A DNA stretch of 52,405 bases. Source: Lingula anatina (lineage: Eukaryota > Brachiopoda > Lingulata > Lingulida > Lingulidae). The translations under genes were made by a program, and so were the position numbers. The notes below the pieces were generated by a model. That model was not told the DNA's origin, did no database searches, and saw nothing but the letters and a program-made list of their open reading frames with translations. The stretch is taken from contig NW_019775844.1 of assembly GCF_001039355.2 (NCBI RefSeq), positions 18,918 to 71,322 on the forward strand, given 5' to 3'. Positions 1-10,616 of the stretch are shown piece by piece. The number at the start of each line of letters is the position of its first letter. Positions within the stretch are counted from its first letter, which is position 1.

Positions 1-300
1 TTACTGTCTTTCGGTATTGGTATTATAATAACCTTTCTCCACATACTTGGTAATAATGCCGTGTCAAATATGAAATTGGACAGTGATGTTAGTAAATTAA
101 TAATAGTTTCATTTTTCAAAATTTCACTGGGGATATTATCTACTCCCGTAGCTTTCTTTTGCTTTGCCTTAGCTACTGCTGCGCTATATATAACCTCTAG
201 TTTTTCAATAGTGCCATTTATGCTGTAAATAGGATTAAACAAGGGGTCAGACATTACACCCTCCATAGTTCTTCTACAGTATATGCCTTCTATATGTACA
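1..300 (-). mobile_element. Non-LTR retrotransposon reverse-transcriptase fragment
   Basis: Read on the minus strand, this segment is open from about base 300 to the window edge. It encodes a peptide with KQKKATGVDNIPSEILK followed about 30 residues later by W-RKVIIIPIPKD. That pair, a K-A-T/P-G-x-D-x-I-P-x-E-x-L-K motif and then a W..-I-I-P-I-P-K motif, is the classic N-terminal part of a LINE-type reverse transcriptase. The element runs off the left edge, so the catalytic YxDD box would lie outside the window. It is a truncated copy; family not assigned. Confidence 0.75.
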
Positions 301-639
301 TGAATAAACAAGGTTTTTTGCAGCATTATGATTCAACGCCCGTTTTGAATATCTTTCCCAGCTGTTCATACAGAAAAACAGTTCCCATCATTGAAATTCT
401 AACAAGGTCAAACTATTTAAGGACCTTTGATCCCGGCACCTCCCACCTCACCTGACAGGTGCGAAAGCCCGGAGGATCTCACTGAGTGGGACATGTGTCT
501 TAAATAGCACTGAAGTGTGCAGCAACGATTAATATAATGCTCAAAAATGGACGTAATGATAAGATTTTGGTGATGATCCATCAACTAATTAAATAATAAA
601 TCATTACCATTGAGACACAAGCAGTGCTACCTGTTTTTA

Positions 640-1560
640 CAAACGTTCTTATATCTGTCATTTGCTTGGCCAAAGGGAAGACAACATGAGACACAAGTGT
701 TGATCATCACGTGCTTTAGATATGGAGGTGAGCTTTGGTAAATTAAAATGATACCTGGTGATATGATATCTAGCAAAACAAACTTAATAAAATGGGTGGT
801 AGCTTGCCTGAACAGAAGCAAAGTCCAGGACTTTAGCTTTTAAAATTAAAGAAGACGAAAGCCTCACCGGCGGGTCAAAAGCAGATACTTGTAGTAATGT
901 TGTAGGCGAGGAATTCCCAAAATTTCTGAACAAATAATGCTCCTACTTATGATGACGTTACCTAATCAGGTGATCATCAAATGCAATTTTTGTTACATGC
1001 ATCTGACAGATCAGCTGTCAAATCTCATTAACTCTCATGATAACTGTACAACAAAAACTGTGATATGAAGAAAAGTGTGATCATGCGTCGAACATATGTA
1101 GGCCTATGTAGGCCGTGTGTAGTGACCTGCGAGGCTAGTCTGATATGGATATAATTATACAGCACAATGCATATCTCTTAACTATACAAATATTTTGTAA
1201 GTTACTTTCATGCTACAAGTACGGTAGACGATAACTGAACTTTCAGCCATATGTATCGTAGAGCCTGTATATTTAATTTTTTTAAATTGAAATTATCAAT
1301 TTGCTTATAATTTACTAAATATACAAATTGCTTGCAATTCATGCACTTTCATTTTCACCTTTGGCGTTCCATCTTTTCTTGGACCGTTGTTTTTAACCTT
1401 GTCTTCCATAAAGTTACCTCAGCATTATTAAAACTCTTACCTCTGACGTTAACTGTTCTTCAAGTCATGAGTGCTGTTATAACTTCTAAAATCGTTCCTT
1501 GAGCTATTTGAAATCATGTAGGACAGGACACCAGAGAAAAACTGCACGGCAATTTGTGGG
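640..1560 (-). repeat. Unclassified dispersed repeat, copy 1 (inverted)
   Basis: This stretch is the diverged reverse complement of 3960-4860. Matching landmarks in the same order include the CCTCGCCTACAACATT block, TGATGACGT near 950, GTTACATGCAT near 995, ACAACAAAAACTGTGAT near 1050, GACGATAACTGAAC near 1230 and CTTTCATTTTCACCTTTGGC near 1345. By eye the identity is about 75-80%, with many indels. No protein-coding potential is evident. It could be part of an old DNA transposon with long inverted arms, or simply independent insertions of one family. Confidence 0.65.
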
Positions 1561-3077
1561 AGGAATCCTTTCAAAACGAGGCTGTGACCTTTGATCGAAC
1601 GTTTGCTCGATAAATTACCACAGTTTGGCAAAACGGGATTGGCAGTGATAAGTCAGTTTACAATAAGTGCATTAAAAATTGGAAGGCATTACATCAAATA
1701 CGTACATGTACTGTATATATCAATGTGGGAGGATTTTAGTGCTAGTTGAGCGTTTAACCATATTGGATGGAAAATTGATAATGACCAGAAAGCGCAAAAT
1801 GAAAAAAAATGGTAGAGTGAGTGCTTGGTTGTGTGTATTTTTAATGCACCGTCTAATATTTTGTTTTTGAAAGAATATTTAGAAGAATTGGTAACAAACT
1901 TTGCAAGCGCCGGATGTACCCGGTACTCCCGTGTGTCTAAAAGTGTTGCCTAGAAAGGGGGGGGGGGGGGGGGGGGCCGGGGCGTTCGAGCATATGTGAG
2001 GGCAAACAGACTGAAGAGCACGTGCTTTAACTTGTGCAAGATAGGTGGGATTAGAAATAACATATCGCAGTTTCACTTTGGAAACCTTGTTTTAAATATG
2101 TGAAAGACATCTCTTAGTGAATGAGGTTATGTCAAGAAGCAGTATCATAAAACAAGGTCGAATGATACGTTTGCTTTTGGTTAAATCCCTATATATAGAA
2201 AGAGAAAAAAAGGGACAAAGTTAGTCTTTTTTTGGCATGTTTAATACAGCCCTGACAGCCGTTTCAGCCCGGAGGCCTGATAAGGGGCGCAAACAATCTG
2301 TGCTAATTATTGACTCCTCATGCATGGTTCATTGTCTAATTAACCCAATTATCGCTTGGGCAATCATTCAACGTGTATCAAAACGCACTAAATCTTTTAC
2401 TTTATCGGCAAAACCAGGATTTTGCTGGGAGGGGGTTATAAAGCAGTAGACGAGGGCATTTGTCTTATAATATGTACTTGGATAAGGCACATGAATGAAA
2501 TGATGCTCGTTTTGTGACATTTGTCTTATTTCTATGATTTGAGAAGGACCAAGGGTGGAATAAGAGCACCTCCGAAACTAAGAAAATGTTTTTTTTGCTT
2601 TTGTTTCATTCATACGAAGCTTTAAAAGGTGTATGCAGAAAGAAAAAATCATCGTTCGCACGCAATAATTATTACGTTCGAACTAGGTCTTTGCGGGGGA
2701 ATGCAATAATTATGGTGTTCGAAGCCAATATTTTGCTCCAAGATGGTTCGGCCTCGTTTTATCTCTACGAACGTAAAAATTATTTTACTGTCGCAAAAAT
2801 TGTGTTTGAACGAAAAATATTTTGTGGCGAAAGCATCAGCTATGAATAGAAAACGCTAATATTTGCCCCACGGTTCGTACCCAAGGTTGTTTTTTCAGTC
2901 AGTAGATGTGTCCGGACCATTACTGCGAGCGGTCGCTTTGTGTCGCATGTGGTGAATCATGGTGCGGGCCCCAAATTTTTTTTTGTGTGTGTTTTGGAGG
3001 GCAAACGGTGCCATTTAGTAAGCTTTAGAACTATGATCCAGCTAGGCTCATCTTGAGGGCAGCCAGAGGGCGCTGCG
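1561..3077. other. Intergenic stretch, no gene seen
   Basis: I see no exon with coding character here. It contains a run of 20 G (1957-1976), an AT-rich segment with several TTCGAAC/CGTTCGAAC-like words (2640-2820), and near 2970-3065 a piece similar to the inside of the hAT-like MITE at 49695-49986 (shared CCATTTRGTA and ACTATGATYCAGCTAG words). Confidence 0.5.
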
Positions 3078-3080
3078 GTA

Positions 3081-3220
3081 GACGATCGATGAGAATAGTT
3101 ACACGATCGACGAGATTAGACGATCGATGAGAATAGTTACACGATCGACGAGATTAGTTGGACGATCGACGAGATTAGACGATCGACGAGAATAGTTACA
3201 CGATCGACGAAAATAGTGAC
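3081..3220. repeat. CGATCG-rich minisatellite
   Basis: A 38-base unit built from two related halves, each with a CGATCGAYGAGA core, is repeated exactly at 3081-3118 and 3119-3156. Further partial units continue to about 3220. Looser ATCGACGA words persist to about 3370. The unit contains the self-complementary octamer CGATCGAT/CGATCGAC in a region otherwise poor in CpG. Confidence 0.85.
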
Positions 3221-3499
3221 AGCATTGGTTTTAATACACCGTAGATGAGAAATGTTTGACAGTTGAATTGACGAAAGTAGATGTTGAATTTATGACAGGA
3301 TCGTTTAAACTTGAAACTGAATCGATGGGAAGGCAGTGAATCGACGAAACATCACTGAATCGACGACAGGATTTTTGCCCTTTTGGCCGCCCATACACTA
3401 CCTCGTTTTGAAAGCAGGACTCCCAAAAGCCATGTTTTTTTTCTGGTGTCCTAAATTACATTTTTTCAAGTGACTCAAGATATAGAACACCAAATCTGC

Positions 3500-3850
3500 A
3501 ACAGCACACCTGTCGAAAAGGAACGGTTATCGTCTGAGGTAAGAGTTGTTACAACACTAGAATGATTTTTTCCGGAGATAAAAAACGATGGAACAAGAAA
3601 AGATAGGGCATGAAAAGCGAAAATGAAACTGACTTGCTAAAATTATTTCCCGGACATCTGTAGTGTAGTATCTGTATTTTTGTTTCTCATCACATTAAGG
3701 TTGTACAATTGGCAGGACAGTGACTGATATTCGAGATCGGATCAATTATAGATGGTATATTGGGTAAGAGACGTTAGATCTGAAGGCCTGACTGACTGTG
3801 TGACGTCATCATAACAATGGGCGTTTCTCGGAAAGCTTTGCTTAATGGTG
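3500..3850 (+). repeat. Unclassified dispersed repeat, partial copy 2
   Basis: This segment is a direct, partial relative of the copy at 3960-4870. It shares AAGGAA..GTTA-CGTCTGA-GTAAGAGT near 3520/4055, the GCGAAAATGAAA word near 3618/4155, and AGATCTGAAG...GTGACGTCATCAT near 3775/4558. It is diverged and shorter than the other two copies. Confidence 0.5.
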
Positions 3851-3959
3851 AAATAGTGCTAAAAACGACCCAAGTAGAAAAGTAATTATACACCTTAACA
3901 TTTTTACCTTATCTATCCTATCGATAAGGAGCCATTTTGAAAACGGGCAGGCCAGCTGC

Positions 3960-4870
3960 CTTCCAAGAGACAATGCAATTTTCTCGTGGCCAGTTATTTA
4001 TCGTTTAAAGCAAGAAAGAGAGAATACATAGACTATAATAGCGCATCTAACTCAAGGAAGAGTTAACGTCTGAAGTAAGAGTAAATTGCTACAATGCTAT
4101 GGTGGCTTTAAGGAAAACAAAATATGTACCACGAAAAGATGTTACGCCAAAGGCGAAAATGAAAGTGAATAACGTGTAATGCTGTAAAGAAGAATAGGCG
4201 ATTCACAAATAAAGTAAATAATAAGCAAATTAGTGATTTTAATTTTGAGAAATAAAATAAAATCTATCACTGTACATGCATGTATAACATTAGGTTCAGT
4301 TATCGTCTAAGCTAGGGGAAATGAAGGTGACTTACAAAAGAGGTTTTATTTAGAAAAAAATTTGTTGTTGTATATAACCCAAACCAGACTTTCTGCGCAG
4401 GTACTGTAACTATGTACATATTGCCTACATACATGAAGGGCTACATGATATGTTCGAAACATGACCAATTTGTTTCACATCACAGTTTTTGTTGTATATT
4501 TAACGTGAGAATTAGTGAGATAAGATCGTAGTATGTTACATGCATGTAACAGAATTTTGATCTGAAGATCATTCTGACTAGGTGACGTCATCATACGTAG
4601 GAGCAATGTTCAGAAGGTTTAGACATTCCTCGCCTACAACATTTACATTACCACAAGCACGTGATTTTGCACCCGCCGATGAGTCTTTCACCTTGTTTAA
4701 TTTGGAAAGGTGACTGGACTTTGCTCCTCAGGCGAGTGATTTGACAAAAATTCACCATAATCTGTCAATCATTTTATAATGGTTGCCTTGCTAGATAGCA
4801 TATCATGGGGTGTCATTCTGATATACCAAAGGTCATGCATGTGACATGCAGGTCCCATGTGACGATCTAC
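3960..4870 (+). repeat. Unclassified dispersed repeat, copy 3
   Basis: The reverse complement aligns with 640-1560 over roughly 870 bases. The copy contains the palindromic CRE-like octamer TGACGTCA near 4582. Together with copy 1 it forms a large imperfect inverted repeat enclosing about 2.4 kb that includes the CGATCG minisatellite. No coding capacity was found. Confidence 0.65.
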
Positions 4871-6288
4871 AGATCTACAGCGGCTTTCTATTGACAAAGT
4901 CGGACATCAGGATTTATGAGATAAATAAATGCACTAACAAGTTTCATTATTTAATCTTGTTAACATGCAGCGCATGCAGTTATTTTAAACATACATCTGT
5001 ACGGACTGAGCTTTATAACTACAAGTACAGATATAACAGATCCCATATAAGTAACTTATTACTCAACTCTCATTCACCATGAGTTTCATAAAAAGTGTTC
5101 AATTAAGTTCTGAAACTCCATCTATACGTGCAACTATTAATATAAGTTGGCCTCGTAATTTCCATTCAGCATTTGCAAGGGTTGGAAATAACGATGCCCA
5201 CATACGTATTTTCATTCATCATTCATCCATCATTCATCCATCATTCATTCGCCCTCCCCCTGGTTGACACGATATTTAATACTAGATAGAGGAGATGCAA
5301 ATAAGAAAATCTTTGACATAGGAAAAATAACAATTTTAAATGTCCAGTTTGCTCCATTCTGAGATTCTGAACTTAGTGAACGATTGAGTCTGACAAAAAA
5401 CTCTGATATGAGTTTATTTCCATTTTTGTCACTTTATTACACAATGCATGATAACAGGTTTACCATCATTTTATTTAATCAACTAACAATAATGTAAAGA
5501 TGCAGAAAATGTAAAACAGCACTTTTACGTATCTAATAAGTTCAATAATGAAACTGTTAACATGCCTAAGGATAAAGGAAAACCACTTATACACAAAAAA
5601 GTATCATTTCATTAAAACTTAAAGTCATAATAACTCTTCGTTTTGGCCAAAAATTGGATTTTCCTGGAAAAAACGGCAATTTTCCCGTACTTACCAATGG
5701 TCAACGACCCCGTTCCTGCATTCAAAGTTAATCCAGGGTTTTTTCCTAAACGTACGGTTTTTTGTTAAAATCTCTTAAGAGATTTTAACTGACGGAGCTC
5801 TCTCTGACATTGCATCGTCACTGGTGACCTACTTAAAACCGCGGGAAGAGCAGACAACAACAACACTATATAAGATTCATGAGATATATTGGTCTTTTTG
5901 TTAAAAATGCATTTATATCCACAATGTGTGCCATTCTGGGCTTTTCGTTATCCGACGCACTGTACAAAAACTCGCAACTTACGTCTGCGTCTGCATCAAT
6001 GCGTTTGGCGCCATGTCATTTTGGTCTCGAATGAACGCGAGAATCCGCGTGACACCCTTAAGTCATTACCAACGGATACCTTGACGACCGGGAAGAAAGG
6101 CACCGAAAGCCCTATTGACAAGTGCAGATTTTAGTTTTACTACAATAACGGCCGTTTTAGTGGTAAAATACAACAGAATATATTTCCATGCGTTGTTTAC
6201 AATGTATTTCTTGCGGAATTTTGAATCTCAAAGGAAGAGTTATTATTGCTTTAACCGATCAAGCTTATTTTCGAACTTGATCTATATA
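4871..6288. other. Intergenic stretch with palindrome and short ATCC/ATTC repeat
   Basis: No gene is seen. It holds an ATTC/ATCC-type simple repeat at about 5213-5250, a perfect 26-base palindrome at 5764-5789 and, just downstream, a TATA-like word (CTATATAAG) near 5867. A CpG-containing patch at 5950-6070 has no convincing coding structure. Confidence 0.5.
5764..5789. repeat. Perfect 26-base palindrome
   Basis: The 13-base half GTTAAAATCTCTT is followed immediately by its exact reverse complement, without spacer. It sits in an AT-rich intergenic region. Confidence 0.9.
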
Positions 6289-7874
6289 CAGACATGACAT
6301 TTAATATGGAATATTTCAGTTTCGAAGGTATACCTTGGTAAAAATCCTTAAAAAAAACGATCTCATATAAGATATGTGAATGGAGAAGTGTGTAGTCACG
6401 TGTGTCTCTTCCAAATTACTCAATACCAGGTTTGTTGCGTTGCTGCATTATGTAATATGCAATGATTTAATTGGGTAGTGCTCCTTTGGCCAGGTCAAAG
6501 CTTGGCTTTGGCAAAGCATGGATCTGTCAAAAAAGTATCCATATGTCGGCAACTACTGCATAGAAGAATTTGAAATATTGCATGCAAGTGGTTGGTTTTG
6601 CAGTGTGTAAAATGAGCCAAGCAGTGCTTTACACAATTATAAATTTGTGGCAGAATGGTGCGAAAAAGACAGACATTGCCAGACAGATTATTGCGCTAGA
6701 CGAAACGGTCAGTAGAGTTTTAAAGAGTAATGCCCAGACTAATGTACATACACAGAGGCCACACCCAATGTACTGAAATCACACCACCGGGGTACAGGAC
6801 CCACTGTCTTTTGGAATATGCTGTTGCAACTTAACAAATTCCATCCAGTCCGTTCAGAATGAGGGGTAAATTGCCACTAAAACGCATTTTTCATGGTTAT
6901 TAGCGAACACCAAACTGGTTTTAGCAGGTTAGAATACTAAACGACCTCCGAGGAACCCACTGTAAACAGCAAAACATCGTTGTATGTTTTTCTAATGAAT
7001 TGAGGACCTTGATCGTTTCTGGGTTGAACACTGAAACATCGTGGCTTTCTTTATTGAGGTCAGATTTCACCTTTACCGCTCAACTAGTCAAAACAGAGTT
7101 TACATACATCCAGAAGAGGCCCACGACGAAGCGTGTGCCGCGTCTAAAGTGACTAAGGCCATTAACAGCGTCAGTATTTGGAGGTGAGACCACATTAGTG
7201 CCAAAACACCAATGGTAGTCATCGGCGAAAACCTGAACCAGATCAAATAAAGGAATAATCTGGGAGCCACTTGACTATCATTTGATAGGGGGCACCTCAG
7301 GAACAATTTTAGGTTGCACGGTGAGATTGCCGATTCACACAGAGCACTTTTAATTGCAGATTACTTACAGAACCAAGGGAATGAGCAGCTACCTTGGTTA
7401 TCAAAATCGCCATATTTGAACCACATAGACAATATGTGGGTAGGCCATTACTCGCCGAATCAATGGCCTACATGTCCTACAACAAAACTGGACCACATTG
7501 GATAGATTTCGACCCATGCCTGGAATTTATCCCAGATTGAACTCTAAAAACCTATCCCTAGGAATGCCTTGCCTGAGGGCATGAGGGTCCTTTGTGGAGC
7601 GTGTAACTCTTTCACAAACAATAATTTGGAAACTATGGAGATCCAAAATATCTCTTTTAATGGTTGTCGTATGACGTAGACTAGGCAATGTGCTTTTCTT
7701 TGCTTCTCTGGCGAATTCCATTAATGAACTGATGTCACAATGGCATCAAAGAAATAATTAAAAGTTATTAAAACACGATTTTAATCCTTATTTTCATATA
7801 TCAGTCAGCAAAATAGGAAATAACTGATGAAAATAGATTTGGAAAAAGATATTCCATATTAAATGTCAAGTCTG
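6289..7874 (+). mobile_element. Degenerate Tc1/mariner-like transposon with TIRs
   Basis: The element starts CAGACATGACATTTAATATG and ends with the near-exact inverse (CATATTAAATGTCAAGTCTG). It is flanked on both sides by TA (6287-6288 and 7875-7876), the target duplication of the Tc1/mariner superfamily. Inside, on the + strand at about 6615-6735, is a helix-turn-helix peptide, INLWQNGAKKTDIARQI followed by a VSRVLK-like segment, typical of Tc1-type transposase N-termini. The rest of the transposase reading frame is destroyed by stops and frameshifts. At 1586 bp it is near the size of an intact Tc1 element, but it is dead. Shorter relatives lie at 26696-27645 and 30797-31747. Confidence 0.85.
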
Positions 7875-8470
7875 TATTAGTAAGATTGATCACTCCTGTG
7901 GGTTGCAAGACAATATAGGTTGGTCGGTTTTCCTTGAAATGTTATATCCATATTATATTATGAAAAAGCGAAAAACAGCATAACCTTTGTAAAATGGCCC
8001 GACCATACTGATTTTTGAACTTGACCTGCGCATTATGAATATTCATCAGTTCTGTAAGTTTCAAGCCAAAAGGAAAAACAGTTTTCCTTTAATCGTGTTA
8101 TCGGTGAGAGTGCACGGCGACGACGACGGTGACGACAGACTCAGGTGACGGCTGTATGTGCAGACACTGTGTCTGTACGTAAAAAGGGGCAAAAGAGAAC
8201 CACTACATCTCTTTTAAATTTCTTCCTGGCTTGAAGCACAGCAATTTTAGGCCCCATATTGTATTTTGAGTTATATGACTTGAGAATGAAAATTTTAACT
8301 TAGATAAGAATTTTACAAAGATATTCTAATATTATATCAATTAAATCAATCAAACGCTGAAAGTAACTATGACCTTTGGTATTACAATATTTTATCTTTG
8401 GCATGAGCAGAACATTTTTACATAAAATCGAGAAGGCTCTTATTCTTGAATAAAACAAGATGCAGCAAAA

Positions 8471-8506
<36 letters not shown>

Positions 8507-8587
8507 ACCATTTTACTTATTTTCTCAGTTCAAAAATATGATTCAGTATCAATACCAGAAAAAATTGATAATGGCATTTCTGTTCGC

Positions 8588-8646
8588 GTACAAATGTTAT
8601 GCATAGTATCAGCATGACTTGCTGATGCTATGCATAACATTTGTAC
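8588..8646. repeat. 59-base near-perfect hairpin (possible small-RNA precursor)
   Basis: Two 27-base arms (8588-8614 and 8620-8646) are separated by a 5-base loop (TGACT). The arms are complementary at 26 of 27 positions, and the only difference would be a G:U pair in RNA. The loop is short for a canonical animal pre-miRNA and the arms lack bulges, so a tiny foldback repeat is at least as likely. Confidence 0.7.
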
Positions 8647-8668
8647 GATAAGATAAGATATATGGAAT

Positions 8669-8742
8669 TAAGGGGTGGTGTTACACTCTTGACACGTATT
8701 CGCTTTAAGGGGTGGTGTTACACTCTTGACACGTATTCGCTC
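8669..8742. repeat. 37-base tandem doublet
   Basis: A unit beginning TAAGGGGTGGTGTTACACTC and ending ACGTATTCGCT occurs twice head to tail with essentially no divergence, which suggests a recent duplication. Confidence 0.85.
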
Positions 8743-8849
8743 CATTGCTAGCATGGATAACAAAAGAGGTTGGAACAGCTAAATGAAATGAATACCAAAT
8801 TTAATATCATAAAAAAATAACAATACAAATAACGATTAAAACATTGGCT

Positions 8850-8965
8850 AGAGAGGGCTGTTGAGAGGTGACCGTTGCTGTCGAGAGCCGTTGAGAGATG
8901 AACTCTGCTGTCGAGGATGCTGCGAGATGACCGCTTCTGTTGAGGGCCGCTGAGAGATGGACTCA
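8850..8965. repeat. Degenerate minisatellite of about 30-base units
   Basis: About four units of 29-31 bases share the pattern CCGTTGAGAGATGA-CTCTGCTGTCGAG with roughly 70-85% identity. Short open frames across it on the minus strand are a by-product of the repeat. Confidence 0.65.
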
Positions 8966-9801
8966 ACTATAGTTGGATGTTGCATGGCTGCATGAGGTGA
9001 TGTCGGCTTAGCACAATTACCCAGGCACATCTACCGCAATACAGAAGTGATGGTAACTACAAAGTGACCAGCTCAGCACAAGCAGCATTTTCCGTATTTA
9101 TTTTTTCCAAGTGAAACAAGTTGGAGTAAACAAAAGTGTTTATGTAATTCAAATGTAAAAATAATCTGTCCTGATGGTATAAGAGTGACAAATATCTTTA
9201 TAATCGAGCTGCCACTTCCATAGGCCTAAAGTCGAACCTTGCAATGTTCTATCCCGTAAACTTCTGTTACAGAAATGAAAAGTAAAATTAAATTACTTCC
9301 AAAACCTCGAACACTTTTCGATGTGGCCTCCAATTTGCGAGGGAAAATAAAAAAGCCATGAACCAACAGATTTACTTTTTTTGCTTCTTTATAGAACATT
9401 TATCCCGTCAGATGAACACAGTAGGATTATAAGTACATCTCAGCATTTCGTAACTTCTCTTTAAAAATACAAAATAGTCGCCAAAACATACAACAGCGAG
9501 TAAAGAAAAGCTGCGAAATCACCCTGTTTCTGGTATTATTAGTCTCATATAAACCATGTCCTTCTTTTAAATTTCTGTCCATGCGAATCACACCAGCTCC
9601 ATGTCAAGCCATCAACATGATGCAACAAACAGATTTTGAAATATCCCAGCTAGAGGAATAAAACACGTTCCCAAAAGAATGCAATAATTATCCTACCAGC
9701 AAATGTTCACTTAACTTGAATGTTGTAAAAATCTGAAAAATGGTCTGTACTTTGAAGGCACACAATGAAAGTAAGTAATCCCATTCGTTTCAAGAGTGAA
9801 C

Positions 9802-10103
9802 TGGGCCATTCAGAATAGATCCGATAATCAACTGGTCCAAGGATCAAATATGGCGGACCCTACATGAAAGGAAGACCGCTTAATCCTGTAATGGTCTCTC
9901 CGCCTCTCACACGCCTCCCCATGCGTCCGGTCGAATGGAGCCGAGGTTTAATTACTGTGCCCCTGCAGGGATGACGCTTGGGGAGGCGCGTGAGAAGTGA
10001 AGAGACCAATACAAGATTAAGCGGTCTTCCTTTCATGTAAGGTCCGCCATATTTGATCCTTGGGGTAGTTGATACTCGGTTCTTTCATTCTGAATGGCCC
10101 CAA
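9802..10103. mobile_element. Foldback-type MITE of about 300 bp
   Basis: The left arm (9802-9929) and right arm (about 9975-10103) are inverted copies of about 125 bases, including TGGGSCCATTCAGAAT at the tips, AAGGATCAAATATGGCGGAC, ACATGAAAGGAAGACCGCTT and CACGCCTCCCC. The central loop is about 45 bases. There is no coding sequence. No clear target-site duplication was identified, so the superfamily is open. Confidence 0.8.
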
Positions 10104-10297
10104 TGTGGGAATAACAATTATATATTAACTTTTAAATCATTTTCAACCGTAATTGTTGCGTAGCTCCGCGGGATATGTAGACACAGGAATAAAGAAATGA
10201 AATGTTCACTCTTCTACATATAATGTGATATAATTTGTCACAAAACTGGCTTGAAATATTGGTAAAGCTACACAAAACACAATATCTATTTTTTCAG

Positions 10298-10368
10298 ATT
10301 TCAGAGGCAACCTGAGCAGCAACGGGATATTCATGGAAACGGACCGACTCCTAAGAGACGTTTATACA
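10298..10368 (+). other. Candidate upstream (5') exon of the PKS gene
   Basis: A strong acceptor (TTTTTTCAG at 10289-10297) and a donor consensus (GTAAGT at 10369) bracket 71 bases. Joined to an acceptor CAG at 10612-10614, the reading frame continues without a stop (...TPKRRLY-K-MDTEV...), so the protein could start further upstream than 10617. Alternatively this is 5' UTR, or the small ATG at 10333 is used with acceptor AG at 10615-10616. Transcript data would decide. Confidence 0.45.
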
Positions 10369-10616
10369 GTAAGTTCTATTAAGATGTTTTAAAATAGACA
10401 TTTCACAAGTTTCACTAAAAGATTCATATCTATTAACAAGCAATCGGTGTGTACTCCAATACTACAAATATTGTTTGTCCATCTTTTAGTCCTTGAATTT
10501 AGAAGCTTACAAGCGTTAGCTCTACACATAACTTTTAAGAACTTAGAATTTGCTTACGTAATTCAAATTGTGTCTATCAATCATGTAAAAAGTACTGAAA
10601 CTTTAAAAATTCAGAG

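Larger units (their letters stand above)
7875..9801. other. Intergenic stretch with hairpin and simple/tandem repeats
   Basis: I find no exon. It contains an AAAT microsatellite (about 8465-8505), a fully paired hairpin (8588-8646), a 37-base tandem doublet (8669-8742) and a degenerate minisatellite of about 30 bases per unit (8850-8965). Confidence 0.5.

Noticed and set aside
2586-2849. 87-residue open frame with repeated GTTCGAAC-like words
   Set aside because: The composition is driven by AT-rich repeats, and no family resemblance or flanking exon was found.
3081-3220. CRISPR-like array
   Set aside because: The units abut without unique spacers, and the surrounding genome is clearly animal.
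5889-6134. 81-residue open frame in a CpG-containing patch after a TATA-like word
   Set aside because: No recognisable domain, no splice partners and a composition that fits chance.
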